From Linnemannia schmuckeri (taxonomy: Eukaryota > Mortierellomycota > Mortierellomycetes > Mortierellales > Mortierellaceae), in contig JANATG010000004.1 of the NCBI GenBank assembly GCA_029449235.1, forward strand, positions 1,054,001 to 1,118,000: a stretch of DNA of 64,000 nt. The letters run 5' to 3'. Position numbers and translations under genes: made by a program. The number at the start of each line of letters is the position of its first letter. Position 1 is the stretch's first letter. This document shows positions 22,294 to 32,931 of this stretch, piece by piece. Under the pieces are notes generated by a model. That model was not told where the DNA came from and ran no database searches. It saw only the letters and a list, made by a program, of their open reading frames with translations.

Positions 22294-25219
22294 CTAAGTC
22301 ATAATGATCAAGGACCAGATCCCACCGCCAACAAACACAACCTGAACCACGGCCTGGAAGAGGACTGTCCATGCAAACTGGTAGAGGACCTTTGGCGAAA
22401 AGACTGTCCAAATAAAAAGATGGTGCCGGAGGATGATGGCCGCGATGGAAAGAGCATACAAGGTGATCCCGAAGAACACGCTCGTCACTATCAGATGCTC
22501 GACCATTCGCGTGCGACTCAATCTCCGCTTGAACAATGTCGACTCCTGAAGAACACATGGGTCCTGGGTCACCTCGCGTTCCCTGGCGCTGTCCTTACCA
22601 CTCTCCAGACTCTGTTCTTCCTCAATGAAGAAGGTACCTTCCTCTTCTTCACCTCTCTGTGGTGTCAGCACATCCTGGACCTGACCATCGGTATGTGGTG
22701 CATCAGTGACGTCCGAGTCCTGCAAAGCTTGTGTCTTTTCCGGCCGATCTGCTCCTTGAGCAGCAGCTTCTGCTTCTACCTCCTTTTTGGATCCAACTTC
22801 CGCATCCTTGTTGGCTGCAGCTTCCGTAGCCTTTTTGTATTTCCAGATCCTTCTCATCGTCCGCTTGTTCAAAGTACCTTTCTCGCTTCTCCTCCAGCCC
22901 TGAATAGTCTTCCAGCCACGCTCCTCCTTCTCCTGCAACGTCAACTCTCGATTTTCCTTGGTCCAGGCAAACTCCCACTCCAAGTCCCAACGCATTAACA
23001 CCAGTGCGGCTATCGTCCACCAGAGAGGGCCTGCCCAGTTCGAGACAAATGTCAACACGCCGGTGAGGAAAATGTCATATGACTGTATACCGACGTAAGC
23101 GTTGGAAATGTCGATCGACGCGATCGAGTTTGAGTTTCCAAGAAGAAAGAATGACGATAGGGTCCAGAGAAGAATTGAGCAACTGTGGATAGAACTCAAT
23201 CCAGGGGTAGTCCTGAACACACGGGCGATCTGGCCTGTACTCCTTAGCGAATGCTGACGACCGTCAGAGGTCTCAGATTTCACAATGTTGTCGGTGACTT
23301 CCTCCACCATATAATCGAGTTCAGGAACATCCTCCATGATCTTTTGACTGCCGCTCAGTTCTGACCGTTGACGTACCAAAGTGGTCCAGCTGAGATAAGC
23401 GTAGAGCTGCATGCCAAAGAAGCCATAGATCACAGCATTGTGCCGCCTGGACAGCAGAATCATCAACATCGTCACAACCCCGAGCGTGATCCATGGCATA
23501 AACAGCGTCCTGTCCCTGTCCTCCATGATCTTTGACGACAATGATTTTCCGGTTTGTCCGGTCATCGCTAGGGACTTTCCCGATGAAGAGGGCCACGTAG
23601 AAACCGTGGCAAGTCGCAGGACCAACGTCAAGACGAGAATGGTGCCCATTCCTGCATAACATCCTCGCGCCATGGCGTATCCAGAGTAAACAAGTTCCTG
23701 CGCCCCAAACGTCTCTCCACTACTAGGGACAATCGAGTATCCAACCGAGGAAATAGTGCTCATGACGTTATGGACCTTGGCCATCAGCTCGCTACCGAAA
23801 TGAACTGCCTCTAGATCCATTTTGTACACCGTGATCCAGAGCAGCGTCAAAGTGACAATGACGGTTATGAGGGACTGGAGGACCATAACTAGTGCTGACT
23901 TCCAGGCAGGAGTAGTGTACTGCGATGAGGAGTGGGTGCTAGAGCACGCTGGGCGTTGGGAAAAGACAACAAAGACCATGGAGGCACCGAGTCCGATGAT
24001 TGTGACAGCGAATGTGATCCATGAAAACGCGACCCTCGATGAGTTTAAATAGTGGCGAAGGTCAATTTGATCCGCATACTTTTGGCCTGAGCAAAGGTGA
24101 GAGGAACAATAATGTAAAATGATCAGTCACAGGCTCGCCTTTGAAAATTGGTGGGAGGAGCGAACGTAGTGCTATGAACAAAAGTAGGCAACTTACCGGT
24201 TTGATTCCAGCTCCTAAGCAGCCTGAGGATAGCCATCTGCAGGAAGCAGTATCCGGCCCCAGCAAAAGATGAAGGTTGACTTGAACTTGCTCCTAAAGGA
24301 AGATACCGTGCACTGATAAATCCGAGAACCGCCCACCAGGTCATATTGAAAAAGTACCAGAACTGATGCTCCTCCTCAACAAAACTGGACGCAAACAGCG
24401 TGATCAGATAAAGGACCAAAGTCACCGCGGAAAGGACACGAGCCATCGTCCAATTGATTTCGTTCCTGTCGCGGTTTGTCATCTTGGTCCTGCTTTCAGT
24501 CCTATGGGTGATAGTGGTCGAGAATGCAGCTGAAATCAGGGCTGTCATGGAGGACCTCTTCTTGGATGGTCGATATGGTGTTGAAGAGAATGCGGAGACA
24601 ATATGACGGGGCTCGCGGCAGGACAGCTTGAAGTCGTCGACAAGCCTTGTTTGTAGGGCAGCGAAAATCATCCCAGCCACTGCGAATGCCATGAAGAGGG
24701 AGCCATTCGTTAAGAGCGACATGTCGTACTTGCTCAAGGCGGTCGACAGCATTGACGTTGCATCTGAGAGAAACTATTATCATTTGAAGAAAGGCATGTC
24801 AATATCTGTGTCCTACAGCGGCATTTAGAATAGTTCACGATTTTCCAGGGAAACATCCTCTCACGTACCCCCGAGTAGGCCTTCTCAGCGGCTTTCAACT
24901 TTTGAGCTCGCTCCTGTTCGCCATAGACAATGGATCCAGTAACCCTCGATGGATGCATCTCCAAAAACGAGGCATGTTCTGCGAGCGCCAGCGTATACCA
25001 GCAGCCCAATCTCTGTTTCTCCGACTTCAGACTCTTGCATTTTTGGTGTGCAACTTCGTCCGCTTCAAGAACTGAATCTGTGTCAACTCCTGGATCCTTG
25101 AAGTCCTTCAAGAGAACCGAGCTCTCGATCTCAAAATCAGACCACATATTCCTGAGCACTCCTGCGACTTGGTATGCGTTGATTTGAAACATGCGCAATC
25201 TCTCCAGCTCTACAATTCG

Positions 25220-25262
<43 letters not shown>

Positions 25263-26897
25263 TCGGTCGTTAATCACCTTTCTATGCGAAATTCCAACAC
25301 CAGTGCACTTCTGGGCTCCTCAAGTACCTGTGAAATCCAAAAAGAGTTCAGGGATCAGCTGGCCGACACTATTCTTGGGAATAGGAAGTCCCATAAGAAG
25401 AGACAATGTAGGAACCAAGTCGACTTGGCTCACACTCCTGTAATATTCATAGTCTTCCCGGTCCAGCGCAGTTCTATAAGGGTCGACCATATTGCGGATC
25501 TGCTGACGGGCCTTCGTGCCTTCAAAGGACGGACTCATAAACAAGAATGATGTTGAGATTTCACTCCTGGAAGAACCGCCATGATTGCCGACCTAGGAGA
25601 AAAGAAAGAGCTAGGTGTGTGAGGAGTCCGCCACCATACTGTCCACGCTCTCCTGTCAATAAAAGTGATGTCGCGTTTTTTTTTTTACCTCGTTCATTCC
25701 GTGGTCGCCGCAGAGAACAAAGAGTGTTGGCAACTCATCCTTTTTGGTCTTGGTGAGGGAGTCCTTCTTGACGAGGGAGGTGTAGATCGTGTGAGCGATT
25801 GAGTCCATCTCTGCCTGCTTGGGTCGCATCAGGCCCGACTTTGGTCCGCCAGAATGTCCAACGTGATCCAGTCCCAAGTAGTGAAAGATCAGTCCGTCCC
25901 AATCATCCTTTTCCAGCTCTGGCTCAATATGGCGAGTCACGTTGTTGTCCACTTCAATTGTATCCTATATCAAAATGTAAGTGAAGATTTCCATGGTTAG
26001 CCTTTTGATATCTTTTAGGGTCTCCACCATAATGCTCTTGAACTAGCGTGATGATGAGGGTTACCATAGCAAAAAATGAAGAGGTCCCTTCGCTCCTGAA
26101 AAAAAGACCTGGGAATAACTTGATCCAGGTGTCGTCTCCAAAGAAGGCAACTTTGCGCTTCTCCTGACCTGGCGACCTTTTGATGTTCTTCCTAAGCGAT
26201 TCTGATCGGGTCAACTGAGCGATCCAATTATCTTGGTTTGCCAAAGTGGATGACTGATCTGACTCCGCAATGTTCAAGATGGCATCCAAGAACCCTGGAA
26301 CTGTTCCTGTTGTTAAGGCTTTAAGTCGAGGGAGCGTGACCGTAGGGGCAGAGGCCAATGCCGTGAACGGAATCGCCTTGTGCTCGTCAATGAGACTATT
26401 AGTTATAACCAAATGTGGATGTTAGTTTGTGAACGCGTTGTTACTTTGTATCCATACGTAGATTCAACTGTCCGGAAGGTTGCGCATGTATGCTTACCTC
26501 TGCATGAGTCGAAAATCGGATTCATTGCCGTAAAGGAAATCGCTGTTACAAGTGGCAGTTGATAAAATTATTTGCATCAATACGTGGTTTAGTGCACACG
26601 TTCAAAGCGTTTCAAACATTTCACATCAAATGCCATATCGAAGTCTGCTGTCAATTACCTTCTCAATGCGTCGACAAGCATGAGGACTATCTTACCAAAC
26701 CGGGGTTTCACCACAGTGGGTTGAGGTGCGCCTTCTCCGTTGATTGTCAAAGAGGGCTCGAGGGGCATGTCATCCAATGATGCAAAGGTAGTCGATATGG
26801 CCTTGTAGGGAAAGAACCCCTTGGCAAACATGACCAGGCCGACGAACTGGCAAGCCAACGAGGCCAACAGGATCCCGTAAAGAATCCAGGGCCGCAT
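22294..26897 (-). CDS. LAS21: GPI ethanolamine-phosphate transferase 2 (LAS21/GPI7/PIG-G)
   Basis: ER membrane enzyme that adds ethanolamine phosphate to the second mannose of GPI anchors. Eight minus-strand exons: 26659-26897, 26498-26542, 26065-26395, 25689-25964, 25328-25592, 24869-25209, 24197-24773, 22294-24086; 1288 residues. An N-terminal membrane segment (ILYGILLASLACQFVGLVMF) precedes the alkaline-phosphatase-like domain: VLMLVDALRSDF, PTVTLPRLKALTTG, VAFFGDDTWIKLFPG, VDNNVTRHIEPEL, FHYLGLDHVGHSGGP, LFVLCGDHGMNE, GNHGGSS. VDNNVTRH and HYLGLDHVGHSGGP point to PIG-G rather than PIG-O or PIG-N. The multi-spanning C-terminal half has SSFVEEEHQFWYFF, GNSNSIASIDISNAYVGI and RHHLFIWTVFSPKVLYQF. 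A charged insertion of about 150 residues lies before the last membrane helices. Acceptor TAATAG at 24774-24779 was chosen over a nearby CTCAG because only it keeps frame. Confidence 0.93.
25222..25258 (-). repeat. 37-nt poly(T) at a LAS21 3' splice site (A on + strand)
   Basis: In intron 5 of LAS21 the coding strand has 37 consecutive T, ending 12 nt before the exon 6 boundary at 25209 (ATCGAATTGTAG). Same layout as the tract in NOT4. Confidence 0.95.
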
Positions 26898-27410
26898 GGC
26901 GTTGAACGAGGGAGTGTCCTTCTAGGGTGATGTGGATCCTGACTTTTTGAGTGCTACTGCTGTGTTATCTGTGTTGGTGAGGTCGGTGGTGTCAAGAGTG
27001 TTAGTCTGTGAGTGCTAGTTCTTGTTGTTGATGATGGTGATGACTTTCGACCGGTTGAATGTAAGGAAGGAAAGGTGTGAACATGTCTGGAGAGCGGGCT
27101 TTTGTCTGTTATTTCTCAAAGGTTTCAGTTAGTTTTATCACATTGATCCACAGACAGACACGAATTGGCAGAGAAATTTGATCCAAAGCCACTTTGGCAC
27201 TTGGCAGCATCTAAATGAGAACGGCGAGGAATATTGTTAACAGACAAAAAGGGCTGGCCAACTCTGTCCTTCCCTTTATTCCCTCACACATCATCAGCAC
27301 CAGCTGTCTGCCGAGTGCCGACACATACCGAGGAATAAGCGCAGAAGAAAAACAAGACCCAACATAGGACCACGACTTCAAGACACGAAACGGGAAAACA
27401 ACGCATCATC
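26898..27410. promoter_or_regulatory. divergent promoter between LAS21 and NCBP3
   Basis: 513 bases between the two start codons. No gene was recognised. It includes T/G-rich sequence on the LAS21 side and an A/C-rich leader (CGGGAAAACAACGCATCATC) before the NCBP3 ATG. Confidence 0.55.
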
Positions 27411-29751
27411 ATGAACTTTGACGCTGTAAGAAAATCGATCGCCTCCCCTTTTGATTCCCTCATGGGAAAGACGCCTTTTCCAAGAAAGTTTTTTATTTTT
27501 TACGCGGGCACCCTTGTCCGTGTTAACCGTTAATAACACAAGTCGTCCAAACACAACACCATATACCAATGCCGATGTTCATCACATCTAGGATCGGCTT
27601 GCTATGCCTGAGGAGGAAGACTTGGATCTTGATATTTCCGTCGAGGCTGGATCCAATCAACAGCTCGACTCTATGCTGCAACTGGAGCAGTAAGTGCTTG
27701 CAACTGAATGTCTACTGCTAACTGGTTCCAACAGCTGTCAGAGAAAATAATAGCTTTACTAACACTTTGACCGATGCCGATCATTTTCTTTATCAGGACG
27801 TTAGAGGAAGAGACGAGAGATATCTCAACCCGATTCCAGAGCGAGAGAAGACCCCAGCCCGCAGGATTGGATCGCGCACTGGGTGACGACCGCAGCAGCG
27901 GCCGCTCTACAGGACATGGAACAAACGAAACCTATGCTCAGCACAAGTACGCCAGTAAAACCGGTGGATTTGTCACTGGTACGTCCTTTTCTCGTTATTG
28001 TTGTCATTGCTAACATAAAAATTTCGAGCATAACTGACATTATATTTTTCGAATTACTCAATTGTTATAGGATTTGACCCATTGTCCAGAGAGGAGCAGG
28101 CAAAGAAAGCAAGCCGCGCTCAGCGTTTCGGAAGTCTGCCCCAGGAGCCATCGGAGACCAAGGATGAGACTATGGAAGAGGCAGGCATGGAAGTTGGTAT
28201 GTGACATCTACAATGAATTTGATCATATCTGGACGATTTTTTTGTCAGTATACACTTCCAGGACTTGTTTCAGCTGCTGACTATCCTTATTTCGCTGTAT
28301 ATGTAGATGGAAAGGACTTCGCCAGACCCGAGAACTTACCAGAAACACCTCCTAGGACCTCGACGATTCGTTTGGAGGCTGTCTACCTCTATGGCACAGA
28401 CGAAATGTCAACCAAGGATGTCCTGAAATACTTTGACGCATACGGACCTAGTCATGTGGAATGGATCGACGACTCGTCCTGCAACATTGTCTTCCCCGAC
28501 CAGTTCTCGGCCAAGCGCGCAGTGTACTTTCAACTTGTCGATAAAGAAAACGTCACTTTTGGCGAGGATGGTGATGATGTCGATATTGAGCCCAGTCGCG
28601 AAATGTCAGAATCGGGAGTCGCCGAGGCCATCATTGTCCCAAAATCCAAGAACCGTCTGCAGCGTGCCAAGGAGTACGTCCCTACCCAACAACATAACCA
28701 GCTTACCGCAGCCAAGAGCAACTCAGGACTCTTTGTGCGCTACGCGACCGACTTTGACCGCAAGGAACGTAACTCTGCAGCCAAGAGTGTCTACTACGCT
28801 ATTCACGGACGGGAGGATGCTTCCTCTACTGGACAAAGATCATCGACGACAAGCTCAAGATATGGTCGTCGCAGCCGTGCAGATGACGACGAGGTGTGGA
28901 ACCGTGGACGTGGTATTCAGACCATGAGCCGTCTTCGACGAAGAATGGAGGGGGCTTCTCCTTCGCCATCACCTACGCGTCGTTCTTGGTCAAGAGGCAG
29001 ACGTCTGTCTGGTTCCCGTTCAAGGTCTAGATCTCGTTCGGGATCGTACTCTAGGTCCAGATCGCCTCGTCGCTCTGCTCGCCGTGATCATGGAAGTCGC
29101 TCGCCAGATGCACGGGATCGCCTCCGTTCTGACGACTATGAGTAAGTATTTCTGTCAGTAGTGTCGCACCATTTTTATTTAAGTCGCTTTTTACTGCCGC
29201 TTTTTTGATGAGTTTTATTGCTAACATTAATAATATTTTATTATTTTTTTCTTTACAGGAAACGTGGTCGTCGTGGAGATATTTCACTTCGTTTAGGTGG
29301 CAGGGTCAAGTTCCCGGAAGAGGAGTCAGCCGTTACCGACAACAGACTGAATCAATACGCAGACGAGTTCCTGGCAGAGCTCGAGTCAACCTTTACTCGT
29401 CGCGAGAAAGCCATTCCCCGGACAAAGATGTACAGCGACTTTTATGAACGCGAGACTCTTACAGAAAAGTCATGGGATTCTGATCGTCGTGATGGTGACA
29501 GACACAGAGACAGAGACGGCAGTGGCCGGGGAAATGGAAGCGGTGATCGAGGCAGTAGAAGGAGAGGAGGCAACAGTCGGAGAGACAACAATACTGCCTC
29601 GTTTGCAGGTGCTGCTAAGGCCGGACCTTCTGGCAGTAGAAATAGGAGTGACGATTACAGATCATCCAGAGAGGAGGCTATGAAAGCCATGGATGCTCGC
29701 CTCGGCCTGCCGGCTGACTTGGACGAGTATGGACGATCCCAGAGAAATTAA
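27411..29751 (+). CDS. NCBP3: nuclear cap-binding subunit 3 (NCBP3) homologue
   Basis: In animals NCBP3 joins NCBP1 in an alternative nuclear cap-binding complex that promotes mRNA export. Six exons: 27411-27425, 27592-27689, 27797-27978, 28071-28196, 28307-29141, 29259-29751; 582 residues. The diagnostic RRM-like core is RLEAVYLYGTDEMSTKDVLK, then YFDAYGPSHVEWIDDSSCNI and VFPDQFSAKRAV. It carries the family's WLDD/TSCN-like signature as WIDDSSCN. A RYATDFDRKERNSAAKSVYY segment follows, then Arg/Ser-rich stretches (SRSRSRSRSGSYSRSRSPRR). A conserved acidic/hydrophobic C-terminal block (DISLRLGGRVKFPEEE, LAELESTF) and an Arg/Asp/Gly-rich tail end the protein. The first exon codes only MNFDA. 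Identification rests on the core domain; the tails are low-complexity. Confidence 0.85.
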
Positions 29752-30652
29752 ACACGCCTATTATTGTTATTATTATTTGGACAACTTGAATACAGTTTCC
29801 CTTACAAGAATTACATGTTGTAAATAACTGATACCTGCAGCCGACCCTCTTGCGACTCATTTCATAAATGATGGTTGTAGTTGTCAAGGTCGTTGCACCT
29901 CCCTGTTGAATGCGCTTGCTTCCAGTGCTTCCTGTGGCTACTAAGCCCGATTGTAAGAGAAAATACGACGAGGTTAGAGGCACTGGAAAACAACGAACAC
30001 AGTCACCAATACAAAATGATCCCCGTCATCACTCTGGTCCCAAGACAATGGCAACTGGCCCCATGCTACCAAACGATATATAGGTCCCTAGTCTCAAATA
30101 CTTGTTGACGAGAATAATCATACCTTAACCCCCATCGATCGTCTCCGAGTACTCCGTTCCTCCTGAAGTTAGAGCTGAGCCAACGGCACCCGGGAAGAAG
30201 AAAGAAAAGAGAAAGAAATGCTTTGTATGGCCAAAGAAGACTGAAAAAATCGTGTTTCCTGCTCAGAAACAATCTAAGGTGGAGGCACAGTCGGTGATGG
30301 CATAGCCGTTGAATGTTGAAGAATAGGATTTTGTCTCCTATCCTTGCGTGCTGCTTCGTGCTCGCGTTGTGAATTGACGCGCCCCGATTATCTGTAAGTG
30401 TTTAGATTTGAGCTGTCGGTGCAGTTGCAGTAGCTAGATCAGAAAAGAAAATAAATTTTAATGAACGCCACCAATTTGCATTATATAAAAGAGAAGAGGG
30501 GCTGGGCGAGACTAGGAGCTTCAAGGGTTAGGGTGAGATTCTCGCCCAGCCTCTCTGGTGAGTGTGACTGCTCCAGAGGGGATGGGTTCACAGCTAAAAA
30601 AGAGCGTCTGTACAATGCAGTAAAAGTTTAATTATGAAGCTATGCAATTTTT
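29752..30652. other. intergenic region between convergent NCBP3 and DUS1
   Basis: 901 bases between two stop codons. No coding region was recognised. It contains ATTTGCAT followed by TATATAAAAG (30482-30491) and then a strong hairpin; the rest is unremarkable 3' flank. Confidence 0.5.
30495..30556 (+). other. 17-bp hairpin with telomere-like loop
   Basis: Arms 30495-30511 and 30540-30556 pair over 17 positions, 16 Watson-Crick plus one G-U when read as + strand RNA (G at 30499, U at 30552). The 28-nt loop contains AGGGTTAGGGT (30524-30534), almost two TTAGGG units. It lies about 97 nt past the DUS1 stop. It may be a structured 3' UTR element, an unannotated RNA, or chance. It is not a tRNA; no T-loop GTTC or matching arms. 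Confidence 0.5.
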
Positions 30653-32341
30653 CTATGTCGACTTTTCTTCGCCAGCAGTGGTAAGAGATGCATCAACAGG
30701 AACCGGTGCATCAACAGCAACAGCAACAGTCATCTCCTGCGAATCACCTTTTGGCTGTTGTTTCTGCATCATGGACCGGATCGGATGTGACTCACAGTCA
30801 AAGATGGAGGTTTCGCGCTGATGGAGCCTGCAGCAACCTTTGCACCTCTGGTGGACACACTTGGCGGAAAAGGTGTTGAGGCATTGACCCGACTGGCAAA
30901 GGTTCGCTTGAACTTTAGTTTTTTTGGGCTTGATTTTCTTGACCTTCCCTGATGGTGAAGCGGCAACATTTTCACCGTCCTCGCCTTGGGCCGCCTCGTC
31001 AGCCGTCCGTTTTGCCCCAGATGTTGTGGTGGAGGTATCGGTTTTGCTGGCGCCCTCCTGACCAGCCTCTTTCTTGTTCTGATCCGGCATTGGCTGTCTA
31101 AAGTAGGGTTGAGCCAACCAATGAGGCAAAATGGGGAACCCCTGATCGTCGACTCGTCCTTCAAAGCTCTCTCCCGCCATCCGCGAAGTCTGTTCATCCT
31201 GAATCAGTCTCTCCTTCAGTTTGCGGGTGATAGTCCACAGTTCCTCCCGTGTGGTGGCCATTCCAAGTTCGGTCCGCAAGTCGGTATGAATGACCAAACT
31301 GGGACGAAAGATTTTGAACAAGTGTCCGCGGGTATAGGCAAGCTTGGTGTTGTGTTCGTCGCAGATCGCCAAGTACTCTTCAGCAAGTTTCCAGGAATGC
31401 GGCAGTTCTGGTGTGAAAATGGCCGGGTTGTAGAGGTTCCCCTCGGCAGACATAACGCCGTTACATCCAGTCTTTTCCATACACCGTGCCAGATCCTCAT
31501 GGTAGAGAATATTCCCGTTAGCAATAACAGGGACCCGATGCCCGACCGCCTCCCGAACAAGTCTGATTTTCTCCCAATCCGCGACTCCAGTCAAGTGTCC
31601 CTTCATCTCCCGCAGACGTCCGTGTACGACCAAGATCTGGGCTCCGGCATCGACGACCATCTTGGCATAGGCGACCGTCTTTTCGGCCTCGGGAAAGACT
31701 CTGATTTTGGCGGTGACGGGGATCGGAAGGTGTTTGTGGAGGGTCGAGATGAGGGACGAGATCAAGGGCCAATCCTCCATCAGGAAGGAGCCGTAATGTC
31801 CTCTCCTGGCAATGTGTTGGGGGCACCCGAGATTGATGTCGACTGCGTCGCAATAGGGCGCCACCATTAATGCTGCCTGCAGCAAGTACTCTGGATCATT
31901 GGCGCAGAACTAAAAAGGTAAAGAAATCATAGAAACGAGATGAGTCATGCTGTACATTAATAATGACAGCCGACAAGCAAAAGAGCTTTGAGCGTATATG
32001 TGTACCTGAACTATCAACGGTCTGTCATTAGGTCCTCCGCCACCGAGGCCATCCTTGAGTCCAGCCCAGTGTTCATCCCTATACTTCTCCTCCTTGGCAA
32101 ACAACTTGGCATTGAACATGGGGCTGTAGCACAAGTCAGCATTGTAGCGTCTAGAAAGGATCCTCCAGGCGAGTTCGGACTGGTCGACCATGGGAGCGAC
32201 GACATACTTGGGTGATCCGATCGACTTGTAAAAGTCGAAAGAGGTCAGTTTTTCGGTGGGAAAGGTGTGTTCGGCCCGACACTTTGCGGCGAGGGCAATG
32301 TTGCGTTGCTCGACTTCTTCCTTGACCTTTGCTGAAGCCAT
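30653..32341 (-). CDS. DUS1: tRNA-dihydrouridine(16/17) synthase DUS1
   Basis: Dus1 is an FMN enzyme that reduces U16/U17 in the tRNA D-loop using NAD(P)H. Two exons: 32006-32341 and 30653-31909; 530 residues from MASAKVKEEVEQRN. The TIM-barrel shows YVVAPMVDQSELAWR, FCANDPEYLLQAA, CDAVDINLGCPQHIARRGHY (active-site Cys in NLGCPQ), VTAKIRVFP, ILVVHGR and VPVIANGNI. CNGVMSAEGNLYNPAIF is typical of Dus1. The C-terminus keeps the family's Cys-rich motif (CQSGQCLNTFSAKCVHQRCKG, then CCRLHQRE), which may bind metal. The frame stays open upstream, with an in-frame ATG at 32624-32626 that would add 95 residues beginning MLIPSLLSHRAVTPIRSFF, resembling a mitochondrial presequence. The internal start was chosen because family homology starts there. 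Divergent from the transporter gene. Confidence 0.93.
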
Positions 32342-32931
32342 CGTTGTTGTTATCGGGTTGAGGTAGTGAGGAAGGTGAGGGAACTTTTTGAGAATTAGTT
32401 TGCGGTGTGCGTTGAGGGGTGGTTGTGCAAAGTAGCCGTCGTTGTCGTTTGTTGTTGGGTGTTGTTGTTCCTGAATCGATGTTGCTGAGGAAGAAGGAAG
32501 GTGGTGAGGGGAAGAAGAAGGGGTGAAGAAGAAGGAGTTGAGGATGGTTGCCTTGGAGGAGGGCGAGGTGAAGAAGGATCGGATGGGTGTAACTGCTCTG
32601 TGTGATAGCAGGGAAGGGATCAGCATCAAACCAGCTTTGGTCCGAGAGAGCTGAGGAGAGTGAGGAGAATAAAAGTAAAGAAGGAAGGAAGGAGGGAAGG
32701 ATGGAAAAAAACAAAAAAACAATCCTAGCGTGACTGCGCCTTGGGTCAGATGAAATTGGCCCGCTGTTGAGATCATTAGCCAATCATGATGACTTGCCCC
32801 TTTTTAGCACTTTTTCCTTATTTCTCTTAGTGCTTTTGTTGGTCAAAGGAACGACAGAAAGAACCTTTTCCATCATCTCTTTTCTTCCTCCTTTTCATCA
32901 CTTTTTCCTTCCCTCTTCCCTTTACCACACA
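32342..32931. promoter_or_regulatory. divergent promoter between DUS1 and transporter gene
   Basis: 590 bases between the start codons, of which about 285 may code an N-terminal extension of DUS1. A CCAAT box (32780-32784, context TAGCCAATCATG) lies about 150 nt upstream of the transporter ATG. The transporter leader is C/T-rich. Confidence 0.5.
32780..32784 (+). promoter_or_regulatory. CCAAT box
   Basis: CCAAT followed by CATGATGAC on the + strand in the DUS1/transporter promoter. It is the core site for the HAP/NF-Y complex. Motif and position only. Confidence 0.4.

Noticed and set aside
30495..30556. Telomerase RNA template from the telomere-like loop
   Set aside because: The complementary CCCTAACCCT is on the minus strand only, the stem is weaker there, and no pseudoknot or other telomerase RNA feature was recognised.
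30986..31870. 294-codon + strand frame antisense to DUS1
   Set aside because: It is a shadow of the DUS1 coding exon; the minus-strand product has clear active-site and family motifs.
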